A stretch of DNA of 6,786 nucleotides from JBMYYE01 sp049609065 (GCA_049609065.1 JBMYYE010000118.1:1-6786), one strand, 5' to 3'. Numbered from the stretch's first letter, positions 1-6,416 are shown. Made by a program: numbers and translations. Notes: generated by a model from the sequence alone, not told the origin.

Positions 1-1
1 T

Positions 2-994
2 GTGTCCAAAACCGGGGACCGTGTTGTTGTGAAATTCCGACTTTACGATGTGTTTTCAGGCAAAGAAATGGGCAAGGGGCTCCAACTGGCGGGATCCGCC
101 AAAAGCGTGCGACGCTTGGCCCATAAAGTTGCGGATGAAATCTATGGTCGCCTCACAGGGGAGACTGCTTATTTCGATAGCCGTGTTGTGTTTGTGTCCG
201 AATCAGGCCCGAAAAACGCGCGTAAAAAACGCCTCGCCATTATGGATTATGACGGGGCCAATGTGCAGTATTTGACGGATAGCCGTGACCTTGTGCTTGC
301 ACCGCGTTTTTCACCCGCAGGGGACCGCGTGCTTTACACATCTTATGCAACGGGTTTTCCACGTGTGAACATTCTTGATGTGGGCAGTGTGACAAAAAAA
401 TCTTTGGATGAGCAACCAGGAACGATGTCATTTGCACCGCGCTTTTCACCAGATGGGGCGCGGGTTGTCTTTTCTCTCGAAAGTCGTGGGAATACGGATA
501 TTTATGTGATGAATGTCAATGGCAGCGGGCGCAAACGTTTGACCAGCGCCCCAAGCATTGAGACCGCACCAAGCTTCTCCCCAGATGGATCGAAAATTGT
601 GTTTGAAAGTGACCGTTCGGGTCAACAGCAGCTCTATATCATGTCCGCGTCTGGCGGGGATGCGCGACGAATTTCAGGCGGATCGGGGCGCTACGGCACA
701 CCGGTTTGGTCCCCACGGGGGGACCTCATTGCGTTCACCAAACAGCATAAAGGCCGTTTCCATATCGGCGTGATGCGTGTGGATGGCAGCGAAGAACGTT
801 TGCTTACGGGGGCGTTTTTGGACGAAGGTCCCACATGGGCCCCCAACGGGCGTGTGATTATGTTTACGCGCTCTTCTGCGGGGAATAGTGGGGCATCAGG
901 AATTTACTCCGTTGATATTACGGGGCGAAACCTTAAACCCGTGCCAACCCCCAATGCTGCATCGGATCCGTCGTGGTCCCCATTGTTGAAATAA
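2..994 (+). CDS. tolB: Tol-Pal system protein TolB, 5'-truncated by the window edge
   Basis: This is the periplasmic beta-propeller protein of the Tol-Pal complex. In the family, TolB binds Pal and TolA and helps keep the outer membrane attached and constricting at division. The 330 visible codons cover the end of the N-terminal domain (about residues 1-60 here, with FRLYDVFSG at 12-20) and then the whole propeller. The propeller shows as repeated FSPxG/WSPxG blade motifs at residues 103, 148, 192, 236, 279 and 325, spaced about 44 residues apart. Complete TolB proteins are about 430-445 residues, so roughly 105 N-terminal residues, including the signal peptide, lie outside the window. The GTG at position 2 is therefore almost certainly an internal valine codon and not the start. 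The gene ends in TAA 73 nt before pal. No frameshift or premature stop is seen. Identity is very secure. Confidence 0.96.
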   Translation: MSKTGDRVVVKFRLYDVFSGKEMGKGLQLAGSAKSVRRLAHKVADEIYGRLTGETAYFDSRVVFVSESGPKNARKKRLAIMDYDGANVQYLTDSRDLVLAPRFSPAGDRVLYTSYATGFPRVNILDVGSVTKKSLDEQPGTMSFAPRFSPDGARVVFSLESRGNTDIYVMNVNGSGRKRLTSAPSIETAPSFSPDGSKIVFESDRSGQQQLYIMSASGGDARRISGGSGRYGTPVWSPRGDLIAFTKQHKGRFHIGVMRVDGSEERLLTGAFLDEGPTWAPNGRVIMFTRSSAGNSGASGIYSVDITGRNLKPVPTPNAASDPSWSPLLK

Positions 995-1003
995 AAGGCA
1001 GGA

Positions 1004-1032
1004 TTCACAGCGATGTGTTATCCTGATATAAG
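1004..1032 (+). promoter_or_regulatory. Candidate sigma-70-type promoter for pal-ybgF
   Basis: In the tolB-pal gap, TTCACA (1004-1009) matches the -35 consensus TTGACA at 5 of 6 bases. TATAAG (1027-1032) matches the -10 consensus TATAAT at 5 of 6. The spacer is exactly 17 nt. Transcription would start near 1039, giving a leader of about 28 nt that includes the pal Shine-Dalgarno. No terminator is visible after tolB, so read-through from upstream tol genes is also expected. This is a pattern match only. It would allow Pal and CpoB to be made in excess of TolB. Confidence 0.5.
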
Positions 1033-1067
1033 AGAAAAAGCCTTGGGCTAAAATTGAGGAAAACGAT

Positions 1068-1556
1068 ATGAGTGGTATGAATAAACTAATGATGGCGGCC
1101 CTTGTGGTTGTTGTGTCGGCCTGTACGTCGCCGGATCGCTTTGGCACAGATGGCGCAGGGGGTGGTGCAACAGGTGGCGCAGCTGGCGACCCGACATCGC
1201 CAAGCTATTTCCAAAGCACAGTTGGTGACCGCGTTTTATTCCAAGTGGACCAATCTAGCTTGCACCCTGAAGCAGAGCTCGTATTACGCGCCCAAGCAAG
1301 CTGGCTTGCCAGCAATGCAGGTTACGGCGCAGTGATCGAAGGCCACGCAGATGAGCAAGGCACGCGAGAATACAACCTCGCCCTAGGGGCACGCCGCGCA
1401 AATGCGGTGAAAGAATATCTCGTTTCTCAAGGTGTGGCAGAAAACCGTTTGCGCACCGTGACATTTGGCAAAGAACGCCCGCTTGAAGTGTGTTCTAGCG
1501 AATCCTGTTATTCCAAAAACCGTCGCGGTGTGACGGTTCTTAAACCTGGCGCATAG
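1068..1556 (+). CDS. pal: Peptidoglycan-associated lipoprotein Pal
   Basis: Pal is an outer-membrane lipoprotein that binds peptidoglycan and TolB. The 162-residue protein begins with a short lipoprotein signal ending in the lipobox VSAC, with lipidated Cys19. A Gly/Ala-rich linker follows (about 27-41), then an OmpA-C domain (about 52-160). The peptidoglycan-binding signature EGHADEQGTREYN spans 91-103. Asp95 and Arg110 keep the 15-residue spacing of the OmpA/Pal Asp-Arg pair that contacts diaminopimelate. NRRGVTVL closes the domain. Cys142 and Cys147 could form a disulfide. The ATG at 1068 is chosen because GAGGA (1056-1060) sits 7 nt upstream; a second in-frame ATG three codons later is possible. 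It lies between tolB and ybgF, with only 6 nt before the latter. Length and architecture are normal for the family. Confidence 0.97.
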   Translation: MSGMNKLMMAALVVVVSACTSPDRFGTDGAGGGATGGAAGDPTSPSYFQSTVGDRVLFQVDQSSLHPEAELVLRAQASWLASNAGYGAVIEGHADEQGTREYNLALGARRANAVKEYLVSQGVAENRLRTVTFGKERPLEVCSSESCYSKNRRGVTVLKPGA

Positions 1557-1562
1557 GACAGT

Positions 1563-2375
1563 ATGATGACCCGCTTTATTTTTTTGATGTGCCTTGTTGC
1601 TCTGCCTTCTGGGGCGTTTGCACAGGATCAAACCTTGGCTGATATTCGTCAGGAATTGACCATATTGAATGTGGAAATTCAAAAATTGAAGCGGGAATTA
1701 TCCACCACGGGCGGGGCCCAAAATGCGGTTGGCGGGTCAAGCGTTTTGGAGCGCGTGAATTCCATTGAAATGGCGCTTGCGGATTTGACGGCACGCACGG
1801 AAGGGCTTGATTTTCGGATCAACCGCATCGTGAAAGATGGGACAAATCGCATTGGGGATCTTGAGTTTCGCCTCGTGGAACTTGAGGGCGGCGATGTGAG
1901 CACCCTTGGTGAAACAAGCACCCTTGGCGGGGGCGATGCGGTTTTGGTACAGGCAACGCCAAAACCTGATACGGTTGAGGGACCTGCATTGGCCGTGAGC
2001 GAAAAAGAAGATTTTGAAGCCGCCAAAGCACAGCTTGCGGCTGAAGATTACACGGCTGCTGCGGCGGGTTTTGCCGCATTTGTTGGGAATTATCCAGGAA
2101 GCCCACTTGAGGCGGAGGCCTATTTTCTTGGCGGTGAAGCCCAAGAAAAAGCAGGCAATGACGCAGATGCCGCCCGGGCGTTTTTGGCAGGATTTAGCAA
2201 CAATTCAAACGGGCCATTTGCGGCGAAGACCCTATACCGGTTGGGGGTGTCGCTTGGAAAGCTTGGGCAAAATGAGGATGCCTGTACGATGCTGTCACAG
2301 GTCGAAATGCGCTTTTCTGGTGATCCCATTGTCTCAGATGCAAATGCGGCCATGCAAAATATGGGCTGTTCGTGA
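1563..2375 (+). CDS. ybgF: Tol-Pal system protein YbgF (CpoB), periplasmic coiled-coil/TPR protein
   Basis: In E. coli this protein (CpoB) sits in the periplasm, binds TolA, and coordinates PBP1B-driven wall synthesis with Tol-dependent outer-membrane constriction. The 270-residue product has a Sec signal peptide with likely cleavage after AFA (residue 20). A heptad-rich, probably trimerising coiled coil covers about 25-46 and 61-109. A low-complexity linker follows (about 110-145, with STLGETSTLG), then three TPR-like helical repeats (about 148-268, for example AEDYTAAAAGFAAFVGNYP). TAGGA, overlapping the pal stop, is the only Shine-Dalgarno. It lies 4 nt from the first ATG (1563) but 7 nt from the second (1566), so translation may begin at the second. 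The 6-nt gap to pal and the overlap with tilS indicate one transcript. Residues 269-270 (Cys-Ser) end the protein. The Pal neighbour supports the assignment. Confidence 0.93.
   Translation: MMTRFIFLMCLVALPSGAFAQDQTLADIRQELTILNVEIQKLKRELSTTGGAQNAVGGSSVLERVNSIEMALADLTARTEGLDFRINRIVKDGTNRIGDLEFRLVELEGGDVSTLGETSTLGGGDAVLVQATPKPDTVEGPALAVSEKEDFEAAKAQLAAEDYTAAAAGFAAFVGNYPGSPLEAEAYFLGGEAQEKAGNDADAARAFLAGFSNNSNGPFAAKTLYRLGVSLGKLGQNEDACTMLSQVEMRFSGDPIVSDANAAMQNMGCS
1899..1927 (+). repeat. Short direct repeat in the YbgF linker
   Basis: The 11-mer AGCACCCTTGG occurs at 1899-1909 and again at 1917-1927, in frame with an 18-nt period. It encodes STLG-ET-STLG in the linker between the coiled coil and the TPR domain. 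It looks like a small slippage duplication in a region with little structural constraint. No function is proposed. Confidence 0.7.
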
Positions 2376-3619
2376 CGGGCAGCCGACCTATGGCGGATAA
2401 TTTTCAAGACATGAAAGCGCGCCTGCGCGATTTTCTCACGATGCATGATGTGCGCCGATTGGGGGTTGCCGTGTCGGGCGGATCCGATTCGCTTGCGCTT
2501 TTGGGGATGTTGGCGGATTTACGGGCAGAATATCCAATGGATATCGTCGTCGTGACGGTGGATCACGGGCTGCGTTCAGAAGCAAAAGACGAAGCCAAAT
2601 TTGTCGGTGAAATATGTGAGGCACGCGGGCTACCGCACCACATTTTGACATGGGATCGCGCCAATGCGACGGGCAATCTTCAGGCGGAGGCGCGAAAGGC
2701 GCGCTATCATTTGATGGAAGACTGGGCACAAGAGCAAGGCATTGAAAAGATTGCGCTCGGCCACACCCGTGATGATTTGGCAGAAACATTTTTGCTGCGC
2801 TTAAAACGTGGTTCGGGCCTTGCGGGTCTGTCCGCTATGGCCCCCGTGCGCCATGGTGGATGTCAGTGGCTGCGTCCTTTCCTGACAGAACGACGCACGG
2901 CGCTACAAGCTTATTTAGAAACCTCTGAGCAAAGCTGGGTGGATGATCCGAGCAATGATGATCCGCGGTTTGATCGTGTTAAAATGCGCCAAGCGTTGCC
3001 GGCTTTGGCGGATTTGGGGTTGGATGTGGAAACGCTTGCGCGGACAGCGGAAAATTTGCGGTCGTCTAATGATACGGTTTTGACGATGCTTCATGAGGTT
3101 GCTGAAAACATCACGGAGCTGTCTTATGGCGGGCTTGCGTTCCAGCGCGCGGCATTGGCCGATTGCCCCGAAGATGTGCGGCGACGGTTGCTGACATCTG
3201 CCATCAGATGGCTGGCCCGTGCCGCGTATACGCCGCGCCATGAGGCGTTTCAAATGACAGTAGAAGACGTCCTATCGGGCAAATCGCGCACGTTGCATGG
3301 CTGTGTGTTGTCTTCGGATGACACCTTTCTTTATGTGGACCGTGAGGCGGCAGCTCTGGCGCGCCAAGATCATCCATATGATGGGATTTGGACCGTGACT
3401 GGGGCTTTTGCGAATCTTAAACCTGTTGGCAAACGGGGGCTTTTACAGGTTTCGGGCTGGGCTGCGCGGGGGATTCGCAAAGAAGCAGCACGTGCTTTGC
3501 CGGCAATTTGGCACGAAGAGACGCTTATCGCCGCACCTTTCATACAAGAAACCCCAGAAATACAGTTCGAAATGGCATTTTCTCGTTCTGATTTCCTTAA
3601 GTTTCTACTATCTAATTGA
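2372..3619 (+). CDS. tilS: tRNA(Ile)-lysidine synthase TilS
   Basis: TilS uses ATP and lysine to convert the wobble cytidine of tRNA-Ile(CAU) to lysidine, so that the tRNA reads AUA and is charged with isoleucine. The PP-loop motif SGGSDS is at residues 35-40. VDHGLR is at 63-68, GHTRDDLAET (the family GHxxDDxxET) at 130-139, and DDPSN followed by RFDRVKMR at 190-206. The N-terminal adenylation domain (about 28-210) is well conserved, while the C-terminal half is divergent. The length of 415 is close to the 432 residues of the E. coli enzyme. The GTG start at 2372 overlaps the ybgF stop in GTGA, which suggests translational coupling. No clear Shine-Dalgarno precedes it. An ATG at 2390 is a real alternative and would give a MADNFQ N-terminus with no loss of domain. 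Confidence 0.95.
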   Translation: MTGSRPMADNFQDMKARLRDFLTMHDVRRLGVAVSGGSDSLALLGMLADLRAEYPMDIVVVTVDHGLRSEAKDEAKFVGEICEARGLPHHILTWDRANATGNLQAEARKARYHLMEDWAQEQGIEKIALGHTRDDLAETFLLRLKRGSGLAGLSAMAPVRHGGCQWLRPFLTERRTALQAYLETSEQSWVDDPSNDDPRFDRVKMRQALPALADLGLDVETLARTAENLRSSNDTVLTMLHEVAENITELSYGGLAFQRAALADCPEDVRRRLLTSAIRWLARAAYTPRHEAFQMTVEDVLSGKSRTLHGCVLSSDDTFLYVDREAAALARQDHPYDGIWTVTGAFANLKPVGKRGLLQVSGWAARGIRKEAARALPAIWHEETLIAAPFIQETPEIQFEMAFSRSDFLKFLLSN

Positions 3620-3642
3620 ACTCTGCCCATTGATCCCTATTT
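3615..3642 (+). promoter_or_regulatory. Candidate ftsH promoter, possibly heat-shock (RpoH) type
   Basis: ATTGAA (3615-3620, overlapping the tilS stop) is followed after 15 nt by CCTATTT (3636-3642). CCTATTT fits the CYTATNT form of the -10 described for alphaproteobacterial heat-shock promoters. Read against the E. coli sigma-32 pattern, TTGAAC, 13 nt and CCCTATTT (3635-3642) differ from CCCCATNT at one position. The first base of the CTTG core is A instead of C, which weakens the match. The same bases also give a mediocre sigma-70 reading (TTGAAC, 16 nt, TATTTT). A heat-shock promoter before ftsH would be biologically sensible, because E. coli ftsH is sigma-32 controlled. Confidence 0.35.
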
Positions 3643-3651
3643 TAAAAAGGT

Positions 3652-3673
3652 GTCAAAGAGCAGTGTCTTTGAC
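3652..3673 (+). promoter_or_regulatory. Perfect 8-bp inverted repeat (hairpin) in the ftsH leader
   Basis: GTCAAAGA (3652-3659) and TCTTTGAC (3666-3673) are perfect reverse complements separated by the 6-nt loop GCAGTG. No T-run follows, so this is not an intrinsic terminator. It ends 7 nt before the AGGAG of ftsH. It could be an mRNA stem-loop beside the ribosome site or an operator for a dimeric regulator. It does not obviously base-pair with the Shine-Dalgarno itself. The pairing is certain; the role is not known. Confidence 0.55.
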
Positions 3674-3678
3674 GGGTT

Positions 3679-3695
3679 AAAGGAGAGAACCCTTG
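3679..3695 (+). promoter_or_regulatory. Strong Shine-Dalgarno that fixes the TTG start of ftsH
   Basis: AAAGGAGAG begins at 3679, with AGGAG at 3681-3685, and lies 7 nt upstream of TTG at 3693-3695. The next in-frame Met codon (ATG at 3783) would delete the first transmembrane helix of FtsH. The TTG start is therefore preferred on both ribosome-site and protein grounds. Confidence 0.85.
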
Positions 3696-5612
3696 AATAA
3701 CGCTCGCAATATCGCCTTCTGGGTCGTTTTGTTTGTCTTGATTGTATCGCTATTTCGTATCTTTGGCGGCGATCAATCTGCGATGTCATCGCGGTCCGTA
3801 GACTATTCAGATTTCGTGAAACAAGTTGAAGCTGGCTCCGTCAGCAAAGTGACTTTGGATGGCGAACGCGTCACCTTCACCGCAGGGGATGGGCAAGACT
3901 ACGCCACCATCAAACCGCGTGAAGCCGAAATCACAGAAAAGCTCATCGCAAAAGGCGTGCCTGTAACGGCAAAACCGCAAGAACAGTCAGGTTTCACCAC
4001 CGTGTTGTTGAGCTTCTTGCCGTTTTTGCTTTTGATCGGGGTGTGGATCTATTTCATGAACCGGATGCAAGGCGGCGGCAAAGGTGGGGCGATGGGGTTC
4101 GGAAAATCCCGCGCGAAGCTTTTGACAGAACGCGAAGGCCGTGTGACCTTTGATGATGTTGCTGGCATTGATGAAGCGAAAGAAGAGCTCGAAGAAATCG
4201 TAGAGTTTCTGCGCAATCCTCAAAAATTTAGCCGCCTTGGTGGTAAGATCCCGAAAGGCGCGCTTTTGGTGGGGCCTCCTGGGACTGGTAAAACCTTGCT
4301 TGCCCGCGCCATTGCTGGCGAAGCAGGCGTGCCCGTCTTCACCATTTCAGGGTCTGATTTTGTGGAAATGTTTGTGGGCGTCGGCGCGAGCCGCGTGCGC
4401 GATATGTTTGAGCAAGCAAAGAAAAACGCACCATGCATTGTTTTCATCGATGAAATCGATGCGGTCGGTCGATCCCGCGGCGCAGGCCATGGGGGCGGCA
4501 ATGATGAGCGTGAGCAAACATTGAACCAGCTTTTGGTTGAAATGGATGGGTTTGAAGCCAATGAAGGTGTGATCATCGTTGCGGCAACCAACCGTCCAGA
4601 TGTGCTCGACAAAGCTTTGCTGCGTCCGGGTCGTTTTGACCGTCAGGTACAAGTGCCAAATCCAGATATCAAAGGCCGTGAGAAAATCCTCGGTGTGCAT
4701 GCCGCCAAAGTCCCATTGGGACCGGATGTGGATCTTCGAATTATTGCGCGCGGAACACCTGGCTTTTCAGGTGCGGACCTTGCAAACCTTGTGAATGAAA
4801 GTGCGCTTATGGCGGCGCGTATCGGACGTCGTTTTGTGACGATGGAAGATTTCGAGAATGCCAAGGACAAAGTCATGATGGGGTCTGAGCGCCGTTCGAT
4901 GGTGATGACCGAAGATGAGAAAAAATTGACGGCGTATCACGAAGCAGGGCACGCGGTTGTTGGCCTCAATGTGCCGCAACATGATCCGATCCATAAGGCA
5001 ACGATCATTCCGCGCGGTCGTGCGCTTGGTCTTGTGCTGTCGCTTCCTGAGCGTGATCAGCTGTCTGTGTCTTTCACCAAATACACCTCAAAAATCGCTA
5101 TGGCGATGGGTGGCAAAGTGGCTGAGGAACTCATTTTTGGCAAAGAAAATGTAACCTCAGGTGCCACATCCGATATTCAGCAGGCGACGAATATTGCCCG
5201 TGCGATGGTTACACAATTTGGGATGTCTGACAAAATTGGCCATATTGATTATGCCAACGAACAGCAGTCCTATTTGGGGGCCTATGGCGGTGGGACCAAT
5301 CATTCGGCTGAGACCCAAAAGCTCATCGATGAAGAAGTGAAACGCATCGTTGATGAAGGCTATCAAACTGCAAAACGCATTTTGACTGAGAAGGCAGATG
5401 CGCTTGAAAACTTGGCCCAAGGTTTGCTGGAATATGAAACCTTGACGGGGAAAGAAATTCCCAAAGTGATCGCAGGTGAACCGCTAAACCGCGGGGATGA
5501 CGACGATGATGATGTTGGGACGCCTTCAAAATTGACAGCCGTTCCAAAGACCAAACCAAAACCGCAAAAAGATGATGATGCGGATGGAATGGAACCAGAA
5601 CCATCAGCATAA
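3693..5612 (+). CDS. ftsH: ATP-dependent zinc metalloprotease FtsH
   Basis: FtsH is the inner-membrane AAA+ protease. It forms a hexamer that unfolds and degrades misplaced membrane proteins and regulators such as RpoH and LpxC in E. coli. Features in order (639 residues): TM helix about 8-24, periplasmic domain about 25-102, TM helix about 103-121, Walker A GPPGTGKT 194-201, pore loop FVG 227-229, Walker B FIDE 251-254, and a second region of homology about 298-317 with likely arginine fingers Arg311 and Arg314. The zinc site is HEAGH 416-420, with Asp494 as the third ligand. The tail carries six aspartates (602-607) and a Lys/Pro-rich stretch, ending PEPSA. Length is typical. The start is TTG, supported by a strong ribosome site. 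It lies 73 nt after tilS and is followed directly by a terminator, making it the last gene of this unit. All catalytic residues are present. Confidence 0.98.
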   Translation: MNNARNIAFWVVLFVLIVSLFRIFGGDQSAMSSRSVDYSDFVKQVEAGSVSKVTLDGERVTFTAGDGQDYATIKPREAEITEKLIAKGVPVTAKPQEQSGFTTVLLSFLPFLLLIGVWIYFMNRMQGGGKGGAMGFGKSRAKLLTEREGRVTFDDVAGIDEAKEELEEIVEFLRNPQKFSRLGGKIPKGALLVGPPGTGKTLLARAIAGEAGVPVFTISGSDFVEMFVGVGASRVRDMFEQAKKNAPCIVFIDEIDAVGRSRGAGHGGGNDEREQTLNQLLVEMDGFEANEGVIIVAATNRPDVLDKALLRPGRFDRQVQVPNPDIKGREKILGVHAAKVPLGPDVDLRIIARGTPGFSGADLANLVNESALMAARIGRRFVTMEDFENAKDKVMMGSERRSMVMTEDEKKLTAYHEAGHAVVGLNVPQHDPIHKATIIPRGRALGLVLSLPERDQLSVSFTKYTSKIAMAMGGKVAEELIFGKENVTSGATSDIQQATNIARAMVTQFGMSDKIGHIDYANEQQSYLGAYGGGTNHSAETQKLIDEEVKRIVDEGYQTAKRILTEKADALENLAQGLLEYETLTGKEIPKVIAGEPLNRGDDDDDDVGTPSKLTAVPKTKPKPQKDDDADGMEPEPSA

Positions 5613-5615
5613 TAA

Positions 5616-5641
5616 AGAGCGCGCCTTCGGGCGCGTTTTTT
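5616..5641 (+). terminator. Intrinsic terminator after ftsH
   Basis: CGCGCC (5620-5625) pairs with GGCGCG (5630-5635) around a TTCG tetraloop, a perfect 6-bp GC stem closed by the very stable C(TTCG)G loop. It is followed at once by six T (5636-5641). The stem begins just after the ftsH stop codon, which is doubled (TAATAA). This is a textbook Rho-independent terminator and separates the tol-tilS-ftsH block from the MOSC gene. Confidence 0.93.
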
Positions 5642-5654
5642 GCAAAAGGGATAG

Positions 5655-6236
5655 ATGATGCAAGCATTAGTGAAATCAAATCAGGTCGGACAGGTCGAAT
5701 GGATCGGTCAGGTGCATGACCATGACCGAACATTGTCTCAGCCAGAAGAGGCGATTGAGCTTGATTTTGAGGGCCTGCCTCAAGATGTGCATCGCGGGCG
5801 AACGCGGGCCGCCTGCGCTCGGGTGACGGATGTGTATCCAAAGGATGTAGAAATCCACAACACGCGGCAGCTTTCTATTCTGTCACAAGAAGAAATCGCA
5901 TTGATTTCGCGTGATATGGGCATCGACGGTTTGGACCCTGCATGGATCGGGGCGTCTTTGATTGTGTCGGGCATTCCTGATTTTACTTATCTTCCTCCTG
6001 CCTCACGCTTGCAATTTGATGGCGGCTTGACGCTGGTTGTGGATGTTGAAAATCTGCCGTGTCATATCCCTGCAAAGGAAATCAATCGCCATACGGATGA
6101 TAAGGGGCGGGCCTTTAAACAGGCGGCGAAAACGCGGCGCGGGGTTACGGCATGGGTTGAACGTCCAGGCCGTCTTTCGCTTAATTCAAACGTGACGCTC
6201 TTTGTGCCGCAACAACGGTCCTGGCAAGGCGCCTAA
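5655..6236 (+). CDS. MOSC domain-containing protein
   Basis: The 193-residue product belongs to the MOSC family (named after the molybdenum-cofactor sulfurase C-terminal domain), whose members are thought to carry or transfer sulfur or to act on substrates with a molybdenum cofactor. Visible hallmarks are NTRQLSIL (69-76), IGASLIVSGIPDF (98-110), the region LPPASRLQF (113-121), ENLPC with the conserved-type Cys136 (132-136), and RRGVTAWVERPG (161-172). The protein is soluble, with no signal peptide or transmembrane segment. AAAGGG (5645-5650) is the ribosome site, 4 nt from the first ATG and 7 nt from the second (5658), so the product may be one residue shorter. The gene follows a strong terminator, and I found no convincing promoter in the 42 nt before it. 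It may depend on a promoter inside the ftsH end or on read-through. The substrate cannot be read from the sequence. Confidence 0.88.
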   Translation: MMQALVKSNQVGQVEWIGQVHDHDRTLSQPEEAIELDFEGLPQDVHRGRTRAACARVTDVYPKDVEIHNTRQLSILSQEEIALISRDMGIDGLDPAWIGASLIVSGIPDFTYLPPASRLQFDGGLTLVVDVENLPCHIPAKEINRHTDDKGRAFKQAAKTRRGVTAWVERPGRLSLNSNVTLFVPQQRSWQGA

Positions 6237-6341
6237 TCTGCCCCGCAGTTTCCGAAGGCCACCCGATGTTTCCTTAACGACATAACCAGCGCCCATCATC
6301 GGCGCATATTGGTTGAAATGTGTCGGAATCGGTGTGCGTTT

Positions 6342-6370
6342 TTGACGCGAGACAAGCTACACAAGATTTA
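6342..6370 (+). promoter_or_regulatory. Weak candidate promoter for fhs
   Basis: TTGACG (6342-6347) matches the -35 consensus at 5 of 6 bases. The region 16-18 nt downstream (around 6364-6371, AGATTTAG) is only a poor -10. It is the best -35 in the 180-nt gap between the MOSC gene and fhs and would give a leader of about 40 nt. It is offered as the most likely site, not as a firm call. Confidence 0.25.
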
Positions 6371-6380
6371 GTGACGTTAT

Positions 6381-6394
6381 CGCCCTCGCGGGCG
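6381..6394 (+). promoter_or_regulatory. GC-rich hairpin in the fhs leader
   Basis: CGCCC (6381-6385) pairs with GGGCG (6390-6394) around the loop TCGC. It ends 11 nt before the GGGGAGAG ribosome site of fhs. No T-run follows, so it is not a terminator. It is short, and I do not recognise it as part of a known riboswitch. It might stabilise or modulate the fhs mRNA. Confidence 0.4.
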
Positions 6395-6416
6395 CTACAC
6401 CTATAGGGGAGAGACC

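Noticed and set aside
2..4. GTG as the true start of tolB
   Set aside because: The protein from here lacks a signal peptide and about 105 residues of the N-terminal domain, and the sequence from residue 7 on aligns with the middle of that domain. The gene simply enters from upstream.
3652..3673. Terminator between tilS and ftsH
   Set aside because: The 8-bp stem is perfect but is AT-rich in the middle and is followed by GGGTTAAAGG, without a T-run. It was kept as a hairpin of unknown role.
4220..4612. 130-codon minus-strand open frame inside ftsH
   Set aside because: It is antisense to the AAA+ core of ftsH, which fully explains the base pattern. The composition is Ser/Pro/Thr-rich, as expected for a shadow frame.
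5532..5560. Promoter for the MOSC gene inside the ftsH end
   Set aside because: TTGACA at 5532-5537 is a perfect -35, but no acceptable -10 occurs at 16-18 nt; the bases there are A/C-rich. It is probably chance within coding sequence.
5323..5841. 172-codon open frame on the minus strand across the ftsH-MOSC junction
   Set aside because: It overlaps two clear + strand genes and the terminator, has low-complexity His/Arg/Ser-rich composition, and resembles no family I know. It is a shadow frame.
6289..6305. Possible terminator after the MOSC gene
   Set aside because: The GCGCC/GGCGC stem has only 5 bp with a 7-nt loop and is followed by ATATTGG, not a T-run. It does not meet the pattern of an intrinsic terminator.
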